Program-made: the position numbers and the translations under genes | Origin: Membranihabitans marinus | GTDB lineage: Bacteria; Bacteroidota; Bacteroidia; Chitinophagales; Saprospiraceae | Direction of reading: 5' to 3' | Assembly (NCBI RefSeq): GCF_021729155.1 | Contig: NZ_JAJQYA010000026.1 | Coordinates: 1 to 64,000 of the forward strand | DNA: 64,000 nt | Shown: in pieces, positions 52,911 through 63,783 of the stretch | How the letters are laid out: each line of letters opens with the position of its first letter | Position numbering within the stretch: position 1 is the first letter of the stretch | Notes under the pieces: generated by a model | Database searches by the model: none | What the model was told of the DNA's origin: nothing | The model's input: only the letters and a program-made list of their open reading frames with translations

Positions 52911-53582
52911 TCAAAAAACCATTCCATCCCCCATCTCGATAATTCGATCGGTTTTCTTGGCAAACTCTGTATCGTGAGTGACGACCAATAGCGACAACCC
53001 AAACTGATCACTGAGGTCTCGGAGGATATTGAATACATTTTCTGAATTCTTACTATCCAAATTTCCAGTAGGCTCATCCCCCATGATAATCTTGGGATCA
53101 TTGATCAACGCTCTTGCTATTGAAACCCTTTGTTTTTGACCACCTGAAATTCGAGATGCCTTCTTATGAGCTTGTTCCTCCACTCCCAAAATAGCCAATT
53201 TATTCATCGCCTTTGCCTTGATCACGGCCTCACTCTCTCTACCCAATTTAAGCGCAGGCAACATCACATTCTTCAATACCGTGAACTCCGGAAGCAAATA
53301 GTGAAACTGAAACACGAATCCAATCTTTTCATTTCGAATCCTTGCCAAATCATTCCTTGTTTTTGTCGACATCAATTCCCCTTCAATGTACAACTCGCCT
53401 TCGTAGGCCGTATCCATAGTAGATAATATATAGAGCAAAGTCGATTTCCCACAACCCGATTTCCCCATAATAGACACAAACTCTCCTCTATTTATGGCGA
53501 TTGAAATATCCTTGAGTACATGGAATTTCACTGGCTGCATAAAATACTTATTGATGTTTTTGGTTTCTAATATTGCCTCCAT
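52911..53582 (-). CDS. ABC transporter ATP-binding protein (LolD/MacB type)
   Basis: 223 residues with Walker A MGKSGCGKSTLL, signature ISGGQKQRVSIARAL and Walker B IIMGDEPTGNLDS. Sequence pattern and length fit the MacB/LolD group that powers tripartite export or lipoprotein release. It ends a three-gene minus-strand operon with a permease (8 bases upstream) and a HlyD-like adaptor. Cytoplasmic. Confidence 0.95.
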   Translation of the reverse strand: MEAILETKNINKYFMQPVKFHVLKDISIAINRGEFVSIMGKSGCGKSTLLYILSTMDTAYEGELYIEGELMSTKTRNDLARIRNEKIGFVFQFHYLLPEFTVLKNVMLPALKLGRESEAVIKAKAMNKLAILGVEEQAHKKASRISGGQKQRVSIARALINDPKIIMGDEPTGNLDSKNSENVFNILRDLSDQFGLSLLVVTHDTEFAKKTDRIIEMGDGMVF

Positions 53583-53590
53583 TTTTCTAT

Positions 53591-54853
53591 TTATTGACCG
53601 CGAATGATTTCTACTGGATCTATTTTCTGAGCCTTTCTCGCCGGCAGATACCCCGCCATAAATGTAGAGACTACGGCAAACACCACGCCCATAATATAAA
53701 ATGCAGGATCATAATTGATCGGAAAGGTAGTAACCGTAGGCAAGGCCTCTGTCTCAAAAGGGGTGTTATCTATCAATACCGACACCCCATATCCTAAGAC
53801 TATTCCAAGTGCCCCTCCAATCAGACCGATAAACATCGCCTGTGTAATAAAAATCCATTTTACATCACTTCCTGTAAAACCTGTGGCCTTTAGAATAGCG
53901 ATATCATTCATTTTTTCATAAATAAACATGTTCAAAATATTATAAATCCCAAAGCCCGCCACAATCAACAAGGTAATCGATACCGCATAGGAAATCATGG
54001 TCCTAATATCCGACCCAGTATCAAACTGTGCATTGGCCGTCTTAATATCCAAAGCCTCCACATCGTAAAGATCTTTAATGGTTTTGGACATCGGTACGGC
54101 CTCTTCAATATCCTCTAACTTCACATGAATCCTGCTAATGTAATTGCTACCCGCCCCCAAAATTTGTTGGGCCATCTTTAAATCGACAAAACTCTGAACA
54201 TCGTCTACTTCCGCCAATCCACTCTGATATAATCCTGCAATAATCAATGAAAAAGTCGCCCCACTAGTACTCATCACCTGAACTCGGTCGCCTACCTGCA
54301 AAGAAAGTTTTTTAGCGATGCCCGCACCCAATAAAATGCTATTTTTTCTCCTCTTTATCCCCGTTACATCGCCCTCTACAATATAATCCTTAAAGTTAAA
54401 CAACCTAATCTCTTCGTCTACTTCGATGCCATTGACTATTCCATTGAGCTTGTTGGACCCTGCGAGATAAAAAACCTTACATGTAGCTTGTGGGGTGGCA
54501 CCCATGACTTTATCTTGCTGCTTTAACTCCGCCAATATCGGTATTGCATTGTGGATCCGTTCCAACCTCACTTTAGGTTTTATCGAGTGAATATAGTGGG
54601 CATCACTCGAATCCGCCCGATACCGATGTATGGGCTGAACAACCGTGGGATCTGTCTTATTGTATACCTGGACATGAGGCGTTCTATTCAACACCAGACC
54701 ATCCAACAAACCATTCAATCCGGTCATAAAACTCATCATAATGATATAAGCTCCAATTCCAAAGGTCACCCCAAGGGCTGCGACCGCTGTTTGTTTAAAT
54801 TTGGAGACCAAATGAGTTTTGGAAATGTCTAATATGAGTTTAAATCTACTCAT
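53591..54853 (-). CDS. ABC transporter permease (FtsX/MacB-like)
   Basis: 420 residues with one N-terminal membrane segment (about 20-42), a large periplasmic domain and three C-terminal membrane segments (about 280-305, 330-355 and 385-405), the FtsX/MacB layout. The C-terminal end GYLPARKAQKIDPVEIIRG is the classical motif of these permeases. The start overlaps the adaptor stop by four bases. Together with the ATPase it forms the inner-membrane motor of a tripartite exporter. Confidence 0.94.
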   Translation of the reverse strand: MSRFKLILDISKTHLVSKFKQTAVAALGVTFGIGAYIIMMSFMTGLNGLLDGLVLNRTPHVQVYNKTDPTVVQPIHRYRADSSDAHYIHSIKPKVRLERIHNAIPILAELKQQDKVMGATPQATCKVFYLAGSNKLNGIVNGIEVDEEIRLFNFKDYIVEGDVTGIKRRKNSILLGAGIAKKLSLQVGDRVQVMSTSGATFSLIIAGLYQSGLAEVDDVQSFVDLKMAQQILGAGSNYISRIHVKLEDIEEAVPMSKTIKDLYDVEALDIKTANAQFDTGSDIRTMISYAVSITLLIVAGFGIYNILNMFIYEKMNDIAILKATGFTGSDVKWIFITQAMFIGLIGGALGIVLGYGVSVLIDNTPFETEALPTVTTFPINYDPAFYIMGVVFAVVSTFMAGYLPARKAQKIDPVEIIRGQ

Positions 54854-55938
54854 TCTTCCGGTTTTAATAAGACATCAGAGGTATCGATTCCCGATAAAAT
54901 TTCTACAAAATCTAAATTTGCCACTCCGGTGACCACGGTCTTTTCCCCCTCTTCCGTAATCACGATCTGATCTGATTTTAGGTAACTAGATGGAATGGTT
55001 AGCGCATGACTTCGCGTAGCCACAATAATATTAGCCTCTCCAGACAATCCATCATACAACTTGGGCACTTGATCTACGAAGTAACTTTCCACCGTAAATG
55101 TTTGGGTACTTTCATCCTTCTTAGGATAGATTTTTCCGATGCGCGCCCGAAACACCTTTTTGGGATAGGCTTCCAAACTAATGATTACCGTATCCGTCCT
55201 ATTGATTCTCGTGATATCAACCTCATCGATATACATTTCTATTTTAAAGCTATCGACACTGCCTATTTCTGCAAATCGATCTTGTGGATTAATCACTTCT
55301 CCCACTTCTTTGAACACATCGTACACTTTACCCGACATCTCGGCCTTCAACTCATAATCCTTTACCGTACTACGTTCGCTGGCTACTTGATTTAGTGCTC
55401 GTTGGTAGTTGGTTTTTAGATTCTCTTTGGTCTGATCGTACTTTTTCTTTAGAGCGCTGTATTTATTTTCCGATCCTTGGTACTGCAATTTAGCGCGATC
55501 CAAATCGATCTTGGCTCCAATCTGTTGACTCCACAGATGTAGCTGCCTTTGGAGATTAATAGAATCCAAAGTCTTTTGTTGAGCTGCCGTTTCCATTTCC
55601 AATTGAAGGTTGGTCAATAGATTATTTTCACCGAGATAGTCAGACTTGGCTTGTTGTAAATTCAACTGTGCATCGACCAGCCTATTGTCCAAATTAGAAG
55701 TCAGAATCTTAAATAAGGTTTGCCCTTCCACCACCGTATCTCCTTTTTGAACGGCAACTTCATGGATGATACCAGATCGATTGGTCTGTACAAAATAGGA
55801 CAATTCGGGCTTGACGACTACCGAAGCGTAAACGGATTCCGTCACTCGACTGATTTTCGGTTTAATCTTGGAATCTGTATTATTCAATTGGCATGAAAAA
55901 CAACTTAATATAAGATATACATATACCATCTTGCGCAT
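54850..55938 (-). CDS. HlyD/MacA-type periplasmic adaptor lipoprotein
   Basis: 362 residues, lipobox LSCFSC at about residues 11-16. The lipoyl-like halves flank a coiled-coil hairpin (about 80-190, DAQLNLQQAKSDYLGENN... to ...NYQRALNQVASERS), then a beta-barrel region (MYIDEVDITRINRTD) and membrane-proximal domain. This order is that of RND/MacA adaptors. It links the permease to a TolC-type channel; the TolC gene is divergently encoded 425 bases away. Substrate unknown. Confidence 0.92.
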   Translation of the reverse strand: MRKMVYVYLILSCFSCQLNNTDSKIKPKISRVTESVYASVVVKPELSYFVQTNRSGIIHEVAVQKGDTVVEGQTLFKILTSNLDNRLVDAQLNLQQAKSDYLGENNLLTNLQLEMETAAQQKTLDSINLQRQLHLWSQQIGAKIDLDRAKLQYQGSENKYSALKKKYDQTKENLKTNYQRALNQVASERSTVKDYELKAEMSGKVYDVFKEVGEVINPQDRFAEIGSVDSFKIEMYIDEVDITRINRTDTVIISLEAYPKKVFRARIGKIYPKKDESTQTFTVESYFVDQVPKLYDGLSGEANIIVATRSHALTIPSSYLKSDQIVITEEGEKTVVTGVANLDFVEILSGIDTSDVLLKPEE

Positions 55939-56362
55939 ACAAATATTTTTTGGGTTCTATGGATACTAGAATAAAATTCAACCATTTTCATCATTGACTC
56001 CATAAACCTAAGGTATCTAAAAAATATAATATATCCGTATTTATAATTGACCTTCTAAAAATTTGCAAACAAAGATCTGTATAACATGATAATCTATTTA
56101 ACAACTCAATCAACATCGCCTTTAAATCAAAGCAAAAAATAGACTTATATCGACATGGGAATTCAATTTTATAGCCTACATTTTCCACTATTCAACAATT
56201 GGACAAAAAATTCAAAAAAATCCCTAATGAATCGAAAGCCACTGCCACAGAAAAAGCCCACCCTTTCTCTGTATTATTCAAAACAATTCAATATTTTAAA
56301 CACATTTTTATACAAAAATCGTAATTTACGCAGGCCATCTCTTACAATTACAAATTATTCAC
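55939..56362. other. Divergent promoter region between adaptor and TolC genes
   Basis: About 420 AT-rich bases that should hold both promoters. Short frames here overlap the TolC gene or each other and are not supported. No operator-like palindrome stands out. Confidence 0.45.
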
Positions 56363-57823
56363 ATGAATATATACTGTTATCCAACTCGGCTGATTCAGAT
56401 CATCTGCATGGTCTTTTCGATCCACATCAGCCCTACCCTCATACCGGCCCAATCATTGGATCAACTCATCCAAATTGCCCATGGTCATTCCCCTGAGAAC
56501 GACATTTCAGCCAGTCGATTACTCAATGCCCAATTTCAACACCAAGTCTATCGTGCCAGCCTTCGTCCCAATATTAGTTTTGATGCCACCCTACCCAATC
56601 TACTCCGGTCCATCTCCTCTGTAACCACAGACGATGGCCGTGAAATATTCATCAACCGATCCCTCCTCACCAACTCTTTGGACTTAAGTCTCAATTACAA
56701 CATTCGAAAAACAGGAGGTTCTATCTTTGCTCGGACTGGTCTAAAAAGACTCGACGTCTTGTCCACACCCACCAGCCGATCCTATTACGCCACTCCCATT
56801 AGCATTGGAATCATCCAACCCTTGAGTCGTTACAATCCATTTACTTGGGAAGATAAAAAAGCTCCCCTCCAACTCAGCATCGCCGAAAAAAAATATTATC
56901 AGGAGAAAGAAAACATTAGTCAAGCCATTGTCAATGCTTATTTTGATCTAATGATGGCTCAAATCGATGCCAAATTTGCCGATGATCGACTACATCAAAA
57001 TACCGAGTTATTGTCAATTGCCAATCAGCGATTCCATCGTGGACTTATTGGCCGGGAAGAAATACTTCAATTAGAAATCAATGTAAACACCAATCAATCA
57101 GCCTTAGCCAGTGCTCGCTTAGCCATTGAATTGAACAACGACAAGCTCAATAGTGTCCTGGGCAATCAGAAAACCATATCCTACCAAATGGACATCATCG
57201 AATTTCAAGACCTTTCTATTGAAGATAGCCTTGCCTTGAGAATGTTTAGAGCCCATCATCCCCTCTATGAGGAAATAAATTACAGCGAAATCGAAGCCAT
57301 GCAAGAATTGGTAGCCGCCAAAGCCGAAGGCAGAAAAGTTGATCTGATTGCCCAAGTAGGGTTTTCACAAACCGACGCCCAATTACCCGCAGCCTATTCC
57401 AACTTGGATGACCAAGAATTATTTAGGCTTGGCATTAGTATGCCCATAACAGATTGGGGATTGAGCAAGGCACGTGTGCAAACAGCCACCGTCAATTGCG
57501 AATTAGTACTCAAAACCAATGCGTGGAATATCATTGAAGAGGAGAGAAATCTCCTGTCGACCATTAAACAATTTCATCTTTTAAAACAACAGTTAAATCT
57601 CTTGCAACTATCCTTGGATTTGGCTCAAGAGCACGTTGGCCTTAGTAGAGAAAGATATCTTAAAGGATCCGCAACCATCAACGATTACAATTTAGCCCTA
57701 AACAATGAAACCCAACAACGTAATCTATACTACCAATCCTTGCGTGATTACTGGACCACTTATTATCAGATTAGGGGGCAGTGTTTGTATGATTTTAAAA
57801 ATCAATCTGTCATCCAATATTAG
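56363..57823 (+). CDS. TolC-family outer-membrane efflux protein
   Basis: 486 residues with signal peptide ending IPAQ. Two internally similar halves of paired helices and strands are seen, with QAIVNAYFDLMMAQIDAKFADDR and the NQRFHRGLIGREEILQLEINV pattern in the first half and LAQEHVGLSRERYLKGSATINDYNLA in the second, as in TolC/OprM proteins. It should form the outer-membrane duct for the ABC/HlyD system encoded divergently. Ordinary length for the family. Confidence 0.94.
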   Translation: MNIYCYPTRLIQIICMVFSIHISPTLIPAQSLDQLIQIAHGHSPENDISASRLLNAQFQHQVYRASLRPNISFDATLPNLLRSISSVTTDDGREIFINRSLLTNSLDLSLNYNIRKTGGSIFARTGLKRLDVLSTPTSRSYYATPISIGIIQPLSRYNPFTWEDKKAPLQLSIAEKKYYQEKENISQAIVNAYFDLMMAQIDAKFADDRLHQNTELLSIANQRFHRGLIGREEILQLEINVNTNQSALASARLAIELNNDKLNSVLGNQKTISYQMDIIEFQDLSIEDSLALRMFRAHHPLYEEINYSEIEAMQELVAAKAEGRKVDLIAQVGFSQTDAQLPAAYSNLDDQELFRLGISMPITDWGLSKARVQTATVNCELVLKTNAWNIIEEERNLLSTIKQFHLLKQQLNLLQLSLDLAQEHVGLSRERYLKGSATINDYNLALNNETQQRNLYYQSLRDYWTTYYQIRGQCLYDFKNQSVIQY

Positions 57824-58053
57824 AAAATATTTCATTTGCAAACTTCCTGAAAATATAATATATTTATAGACAAACCCACCTTTAAAGAAATACTATTACC
57901 CCAATTTAATACTCCAATCTAGTCACGGCATTTGTTTGCTATTGTAGAAACTACGCTATGGCAACAGTTGAGATTAAAGTAGCAAAGATCGCGGACTCCA
58001 AAGCTTGTTGTAAAATCTAGTCGATTGTGATATTAGATTAAAAAATATAACCT

Positions 58054-59214
58054 ATGACTACTCAATCACTGATTATATGGACATACATTGTTGTTTTCAT
58101 TGCCTTGTTATCTTCCTGTCAGCCTGAAAATACCAAGCAGAATTACCGTTTAGAGCCAGTAGACTCTCTCACTTTGCCCGCTCAGGATTACACACCTATT
58201 CGAACCCTTTGCGCTAAATATTTAGAAAAGGATGGTAATCAATATCTTTTCTGGGTAAATAAGCCCATGAATTATATTGAATTATATGACTTGAATCAAA
58301 AAAAACATATTAAGACCATCCAAATTCCAAGGGAAGGGCCTAATGGCATTATTGACCTTGCTGGAGGATGTTCTGTATTTGGATTAGACAGTATTTTTGT
58401 TAGCAGTAGTGAAATTGGGAAAATATATTTAATGGATACCTCTGGGTTATATTACAAGGTCATCCACCATACCGACACCAGTTATCGAACCATGAATAAT
58501 CAAGTGAACCTCAACTCCAATATCCACTCCGAAGTTTTTCACTATGGGCCACAAAAACTCATTATTCCGCACCGAGCTCCAAAGTGGCCAAAGAAACCCA
58601 GTGAAGAAATGGTATCAGAAGCTTTGCTTTTTAAGACCTTCGATCTAGCTAGTAATGAAAACAAAAAACTTCCACTAAACATTCCATTCGAAATCTATGA
58701 CAATGATAAATTACGTGTATCTAATTCTAATGTTAGAATACAAAATCGCCTCTATTTTCAATTCGCAAACAATCATAAAGTATTTTACACTGACGATTTA
58801 AAAAACATTCATTTTAAGGAGATCATTTCAGATTACAGTACAGATTTTGTTCCATCTGATAAGTTCCAGAACATCTGGGAATATTACAAACGTGAGTTTA
58901 TGTATTATTCACTTATATCCGATCCATATCAAAAAGTACTCTATCGACTCATCAAATTGCCGGTGAATGACCTTGAAACAGCAGATGGAGAAAATGAAAT
59001 GAAAATGTTATATGACAGAGCGAGTATTATGGTATTAGATTATGACCTCAATGTTCTCGGTGAATTTCTATTTAATCAAACCATGCATGCATGGTCTCAG
59101 TGTTTTGTAAATGAAAAAAGACTCCATATTTTAAGATCTCCACTTCACACACACTACGATGAAAATACTTTAAAATACGATGTTTTTCAATTAAACAGTA
59201 AGTCTAATGAATGA
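58054..59214 (+). CDS. DUF4221-like beta-propeller lipoprotein
   Basis: 386 residues, lipobox ALLSSC near residue 22. The block IQIPREGPNGIIDLAGGCSV with DSIFVSSSEIGKIYLMD and the later repeated beta-strand pattern fit DUF4221/6-bladed propeller lipoproteins of Bacteroidota. The role of the family is unknown; a surface binding or sensing role is likely. First of a tandem set of four related lipoproteins, the second separated by a 1.9-kb repeat array. Confidence 0.82.
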   Translation: MTTQSLIIWTYIVVFIALLSSCQPENTKQNYRLEPVDSLTLPAQDYTPIRTLCAKYLEKDGNQYLFWVNKPMNYIELYDLNQKKHIKTIQIPREGPNGIIDLAGGCSVFGLDSIFVSSSEIGKIYLMDTSGLYYKVIHHTDTSYRTMNNQVNLNSNIHSEVFHYGPQKLIIPHRAPKWPKKPSEEMVSEALLFKTFDLASNENKKLPLNIPFEIYDNDKLRVSNSNVRIQNRLYFQFANNHKVFYTDDLKNIHFKEIISDYSTDFVPSDKFQNIWEYYKREFMYYSLISDPYQKVLYRLIKLPVNDLETADGENEMKMLYDRASIMVLDYDLNVLGEFLFNQTMHAWSQCFVNEKRLHILRSPLHTHYDENTLKYDVFQLNSKSNE

Positions 59215-59239
59215 CAATTGGCAAGACAAATCATCTACT

Positions 59240-60640
59240 GATTGGCGACTCAAAAATTCCATAAAAACCTCGTCATGCCAAAGTAGGCATCCTATCCATC
59301 CAAGATGCAGTGGCCTGCTCACCTCAACCCACCCGAAACACGGTGGAAGCGGTGGCTGAGCTTTGTCGAAGCCCGGTTCCTTCACCCAATCGACATTTAG
59401 TCGATTGGATACTATTAGCTACCCCATCCGAGATCAAAAGATCTCGGTTCTCTCATCGATGATCACTTTTGGATCATCGGTACTTTGTACTTTATTCGTT
59501 CATGTTCAGTCATCCTCGTCAAATGCCCATTAAGGGCATTTGGTTGCCATTCTGGCAACTATACTCAGTCATCCTGAAGGGATGATATGTTATAGCCGTG
59601 GGTTGAAAACCCACGGTATCGGACATTAATTAACATTGATTTGGCAGACTTTTTGCATCTACTATCGCACGACACGAAAAGATCATATTTTTTCATTTTC
59701 TACAATTATATATTTGGATAATCTGGGCAAAAAGTGTGACAAATCCATGAGCATAACCGTTTATGTTATCATCCAATTAACATCAATCTGTGATTTTGAT
59801 AGAGGAAGGATATTTGCTGTGGATTCACGTTGCAGTCACGCCGGAGCCAGTGGCTAAAATCCTTACGAACTACAGGACAATCACGCCGGAGCGCAGTGGC
59901 TCCGGTTCCCTCATCCGATGGACATTTAGTCCATCGGGTTGCTCTATAGAGCAACTGCATTCGGTCACCTCCAAAGGAGGGGAATTTATCTATCAATTTC
60001 CATAAAAACCTCGTCATGCCAAAGTAGGCATCCTATCCATCCAAGATGCAGTGACCTGCTCACCTCAACCCACCCGAAACACAGTGGAAGCGGTGGCTGA
60101 GCTTTGTCGAAGCCCGGTTCCTTCACCCAATCGACATTTAGTCGATTGGATACTTCGTATTTCGTTCAGTCATCCTCGTCAAATGCCCATTAAGGTCATT
60201 TGGTTGCCATTCTGGCAACTATACTCAGTCATCCTGAAGGGATGATATGTTATAGCCGTGGGTTGAAAACCCACGGTATCGGACATTAATTAACATTGAT
60301 TTGGCGGACTTTTTGCATCTACTATCGCACGACACGAAAAGATCATATTTTTTCATTTTCTACAATTATATATATGGTTAATCTGGGCAAAAAGTGTGAC
60401 AAATCCATGAGCATCACCGTTTATGTTATCATCCAATTAACATCAATCTGTGATTTTGATAGAGGAAGGATATTTGCTGTAGATTCACGTTGCAGTCACG
60501 CCTCGACACAGTGGCCAACCCATCCGAGGCGCAGTGGCCTTGGTTCCCTCAATGCTATTATATTATATTGTAAAATGAAATTTTATACTAATCAATTTTA
60601 ATGTAATCTCGTCGCAGTGCAGCGACCTGCTCACCTCAAC
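59240..60640. repeat. Repeat/hairpin array (locus 5) with a tandem ~740-bp duplication
   Basis: The block beginning CCATAAAAACCTCGTCATGC occurs at about 59257 and again at 59999, and sequence stays nearly identical through two reversed TIR-bounded spacers (near 59637-59750 and 60297-60410). Copy 1 has an extra ~100 bases with hairpins on GATCTC-type stems. Hairpins as stem/loop: CCGGAGC/GCAGTG (59886-59905), CCGATGGAC/ATTTA (59915-59937), then the perfect palindrome GTTGCTCTA/TAGAGCAAC (59938-59955). The words GAGCTTTGTCGAAGCC and CCGTGGGTT-GAA-AACCCACGG also recur. Frames here are not genes. Confidence 0.85.
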
Positions 60641-61095
60641 CCAAGCTCTACGACACAATCCACATAATTTGAAAAAAATAAATTTCTATTATAATGTTTA
60701 TAATACAGGAAATTGCACAAAACTTACGTAATAATAATGTTGCCGAAAGAAAAACACCAAATTAAAAGAATTTAATTTTGAATTTTCAAAACATATCACT
60801 ATATTTAACATTAAGCCCACCTTAAAAGAAACAATACTATTTCTTAACATCTTAAATCTTTTATAAAAAGTAAATTTCAATTTCTCTATTCCTTGTTCAA
60901 GGGATTAGTTTCTTCCTTGCATCTTCGTTGCTCGCTTGCTATGGAACAATATATGTCTGTGGTAATGTAACAGATTACATCTGTCAAGCCAATTAAAATT
61001 GTATGGATGGGAATGTTGTTTATTGACGCTTATTATGGATTTATGGAAATAGAATACAAATCTGGTAGCCTGACTGGTTGTCCTTAATATTAAAC
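60641..61095. other. Intergenic region upstream of the second propeller lipoprotein
   Basis: AT-rich, no gene seen. The segment 60801-60845 (TATTTAACATTAAGCCCACC, then AAAAGAAACAATACTATT) resembles 57861-57898 upstream of the first lipoprotein, a possible shared promoter or remnant of gene duplication. Confidence 0.4.
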
Positions 61096-62157
61096 ATGAA
61101 TAGACTTGCATTGTATTTTTTATTTTTAATAATGACACATTGTGTTTCAGATAGAAACACAACCTATCATTTGAATATATCAGACCACACCTATTTTAAA
61201 CTACCAATATCAAACAATATTAATATAGGTCTAACACCCCTTCTTTTGAAAAATGAAAACATCATTTATAAGCAAAATGAAGACATCTATTTCTATAATA
61301 TTAAAGACAGTACGACTATTCGAGATACTTTTCTTCGTCAATATGATTACTTGGTTTCAGGATCTCAGATAAAGGGTATTTACAAAGAAGATATAATTTT
61401 AGCCAGCTTCGATCGCATATTGTCCTACAATTGGAGGAATAAAACCATTCATCCATTTAATCTTCGTGTCTCAGATGAATTAAAATCAAATACCAGTGAA
61501 AACTTATCATTTGGATTTGGATTTGGCACTTCAAATCGCACTTATACAAATTTCATCCCCCTTGTTCCATGGGAAAAATCAGATACAAATTTCAAATTAG
61601 GTTTATACAATGGCAACGAGGTAAGCTTTATTTCACCAAAAATACCACAGAATACACTAAGTTTAATTTATCGATCCAATAAAAATTTAATTTCTCCGAG
61701 CATGGAGACAGATCTCACAGGTGAAGGAGTAAGTCTTGTTTTTGCACTGTCTTGCCGCATTTTCAACATAGATCATTTAGGTAGAGTTAATGAGTTTATT
61801 GTAGAAGATGACGACTGCATTTGCGGTATTAACGAGGATAATTTTGTAGTAGCTACGGTTAGCAATTATTTTCCCAAAGAAATACCTATATATGGTAATG
61901 TATTCCCCGACCGATATAGGAATCACTACTATCAATTTTTTAAATCGGAATGGGATCCTCAACTAAACAAACGCAAGATTTACTTGCGTGTAATGGATGA
62001 AAATTATAAATATCTATCGAAAGTTGAAATAAATTGGGATCAATATAACGCACAGCTACTTATTCTTCCAGAAGCTGTCTTTATACAGTCAAACAATGCT
62101 CCCGATGAATCCCATCTCTATTTTTATAAAATTGAATTAAATAATAATGAATCTTAG
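61096..62157 (+). CDS. Unknown lipoprotein in a propeller-lipoprotein cluster
   Basis: 353 residues from the ATG at 61096 (a TTG at 61078 is less likely). Signal with lipobox LIMTHC near residue 16. The mature part is beta-rich (IIYKQNEDIYFYNIKDSTTI, then DRILSYNWRNKTI) and of propeller-like length, but I do not see the GPN block of the DUF4221 neighbours. It is flanked by two DUF4221-like genes on the same strand and probably shares their unknown role. Confidence 0.78.
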   Translation: MNRLALYFLFLIMTHCVSDRNTTYHLNISDHTYFKLPISNNINIGLTPLLLKNENIIYKQNEDIYFYNIKDSTTIRDTFLRQYDYLVSGSQIKGIYKEDIILASFDRILSYNWRNKTIHPFNLRVSDELKSNTSENLSFGFGFGTSNRTYTNFIPLVPWEKSDTNFKLGLYNGNEVSFISPKIPQNTLSLIYRSNKNLISPSMETDLTGEGVSLVFALSCRIFNIDHLGRVNEFIVEDDDCICGINEDNFVVATVSNYFPKEIPIYGNVFPDRYRNHYYQFFKSEWDPQLNKRKIYLRVMDENYKYLSKVEINWDQYNAQLLILPEAVFIQSNNAPDESHLYFYKIELNNNES

Positions 62158-62543
62158 TAAATGCATTGGGTATTAAAAAACACCACCAGCCTTTGTCCAT
62201 TATGAATGATGCTTCTTTCGGAACAACCCCTCCAATGATCAATATTGATTAAAATGAACTATTAAATATCAAAACACCACACCATCAGATTCTAATACAG
62301 AGAGCGAATCAATATAAAAACATTCATAAATATCGCCCACCCCCTTGCTTAGTGTCATTTAATTTTGCAATTACACAATATCTTATTACATTCACTAACA
62401 ATACCAGTCAAAATATTATAAGACATTTTTTAAAGTTAATGATCTCTTATCCTTATTTGTAAGATTTATTTTTTGCAGAATAATGAAAGTCGTAATTATC
62501 ATCATTTTCCACCTATACTGATAACGACAAAATAAAAACAGCA
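62158..62543. other. Intergenic region, no gene seen
   Basis: About 390 AT-rich bases between two same-strand lipoprotein genes, likely holding a promoter. No hairpin or ORF of note. Confidence 0.45.
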
Positions 62544-63698
62544 ATGAAAAGAAACACAATGTGGACAGTAATCTATTGCGCTTTTGGCCTATACATGAAT
62601 TTGAGTTGCAATGACCTAGAGGTAGTTCATTGCAATTCTATGAATTTGGAAACACATGAAATAAAATTAGTCGACTCCGTGTTTTTTGACATCGACAAAT
62701 ATTCAAATAATGATGAAATGAAATTTTTTTATAATGAACATAAAGAAAAATCATACTTCGGCTTTCACAACCCCATAAAGCATGCCCTATATATATACGA
62801 CTACCATTCTAGCTCACTTCTAACGACAATAGCTCTCGACAAAGAAGGTCCCAATGCGATTTCCAACAGCATCAATAGCCTATATGTAATCAATGTAGAT
62901 TCAATCGTCATTGCAGAAGGGATGACAGGAAAACTTAAATTAATATCCCAAAACAACCATATACTTTCTGAATTCCAGACCCAACCTGCTACCAATAATC
63001 ATTGTCGTGGTCCAATAGTTTCCAATATGGCCAAACCCATCATATTTCACGACAACAAATTATACTTTGTAACCTTTATTGCAGGCGTAGAACCCATCAC
63101 AGATCAAACGAATTTCCATAATGCAGCAGTCGTAGATTTGAAGGATGGAAATGTCAATAGCTTTCTTTATAGACCAGAAATCTACAATACGGGCCAATAT
63201 GGATTATTTGCCTGCTACCAATTATTTTGCACTCCAAATCTCTCCAACACCGGTATACTCTATAGTTTCGGACTGTCAAAAGAAATTATTGAAATCCCTT
63301 TCGACGATTTAACCACATCCAATTCCTATTGTATGGGTAGTGAATTCATCAGTGACATTATCCCCTATTCAGATTTAAAGGATAAACAAATCAACAATCT
63401 TCCTAAAATTCAATCTTATGACGAAACCACAAGTTTTTATAGCAATATATACAATCTCCCCAGTAGCAATTCATACATAAGGATAAATACCATAGGAATT
63501 TCTTCTATAGATGACCAGAGAAAAGAATCCATATCCATTTTTGATAATAATTTTCAAAAAATAGGTGAAAATGTCATTAATGATGATGTCAAATATGGCT
63601 ACCATATATTCTCTAATCAAAAAGGACTACACATTATGAAAAAAGACCAACTTGAAGATAGAATTGAATTTTACATCTACAATATCAAGCCAAAATAA
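62544..63698 (+). CDS. DUF4221-like beta-propeller lipoprotein
   Basis: 384 residues with lipobox MNLSC at about residues 18-22. TIALDKEGPNAISNSINSLY and DSIVIAEGMTGKLKLIS align with the block of the gene at 58054 (IQIPREGPNGIID, DSIFVSSSEIGKIYL), so it is a paralogue. Same length class. Function unknown; surface or periplasmic location through the lipid anchor. The next gene of the cluster starts 85 bases downstream. Confidence 0.82.
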   Translation: MKRNTMWTVIYCAFGLYMNLSCNDLEVVHCNSMNLETHEIKLVDSVFFDIDKYSNNDEMKFFYNEHKEKSYFGFHNPIKHALYIYDYHSSSLLTTIALDKEGPNAISNSINSLYVINVDSIVIAEGMTGKLKLISQNNHILSEFQTQPATNNHCRGPIVSNMAKPIIFHDNKLYFVTFIAGVEPITDQTNFHNAAVVDLKDGNVNSFLYRPEIYNTGQYGLFACYQLFCTPNLSNTGILYSFGLSKEIIEIPFDDLTTSNSYCMGSEFISDIIPYSDLKDKQINNLPKIQSYDETTSFYSNIYNLPSSNSYIRINTIGISSIDDQRKESISIFDNNFQKIGENVINDDVKYGYHIFSNQKGLHIMKKDQLEDRIEFYIYNIKPK

Positions 63699-63783
63699 AC
63701 AATCCAGCATCCTCCATTTAGATTTTTAAATAAAACCTTATACCTCTACCACAACACTCTTAACCTATTAAAAATCAATAAAA

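Noticed and set aside
52768-52977. 69-codon frame on the plus strand
   Set aside because: Its end overlaps the ABC ATPase gene antisense, it has no family, and the region follows the MITE; most likely chance.
59636-60601. Open frames of 71-101 codons in locus 5
   Set aside because: They arise from duplicated repeat sequence, occur twice because the DNA is duplicated, and match no protein family.
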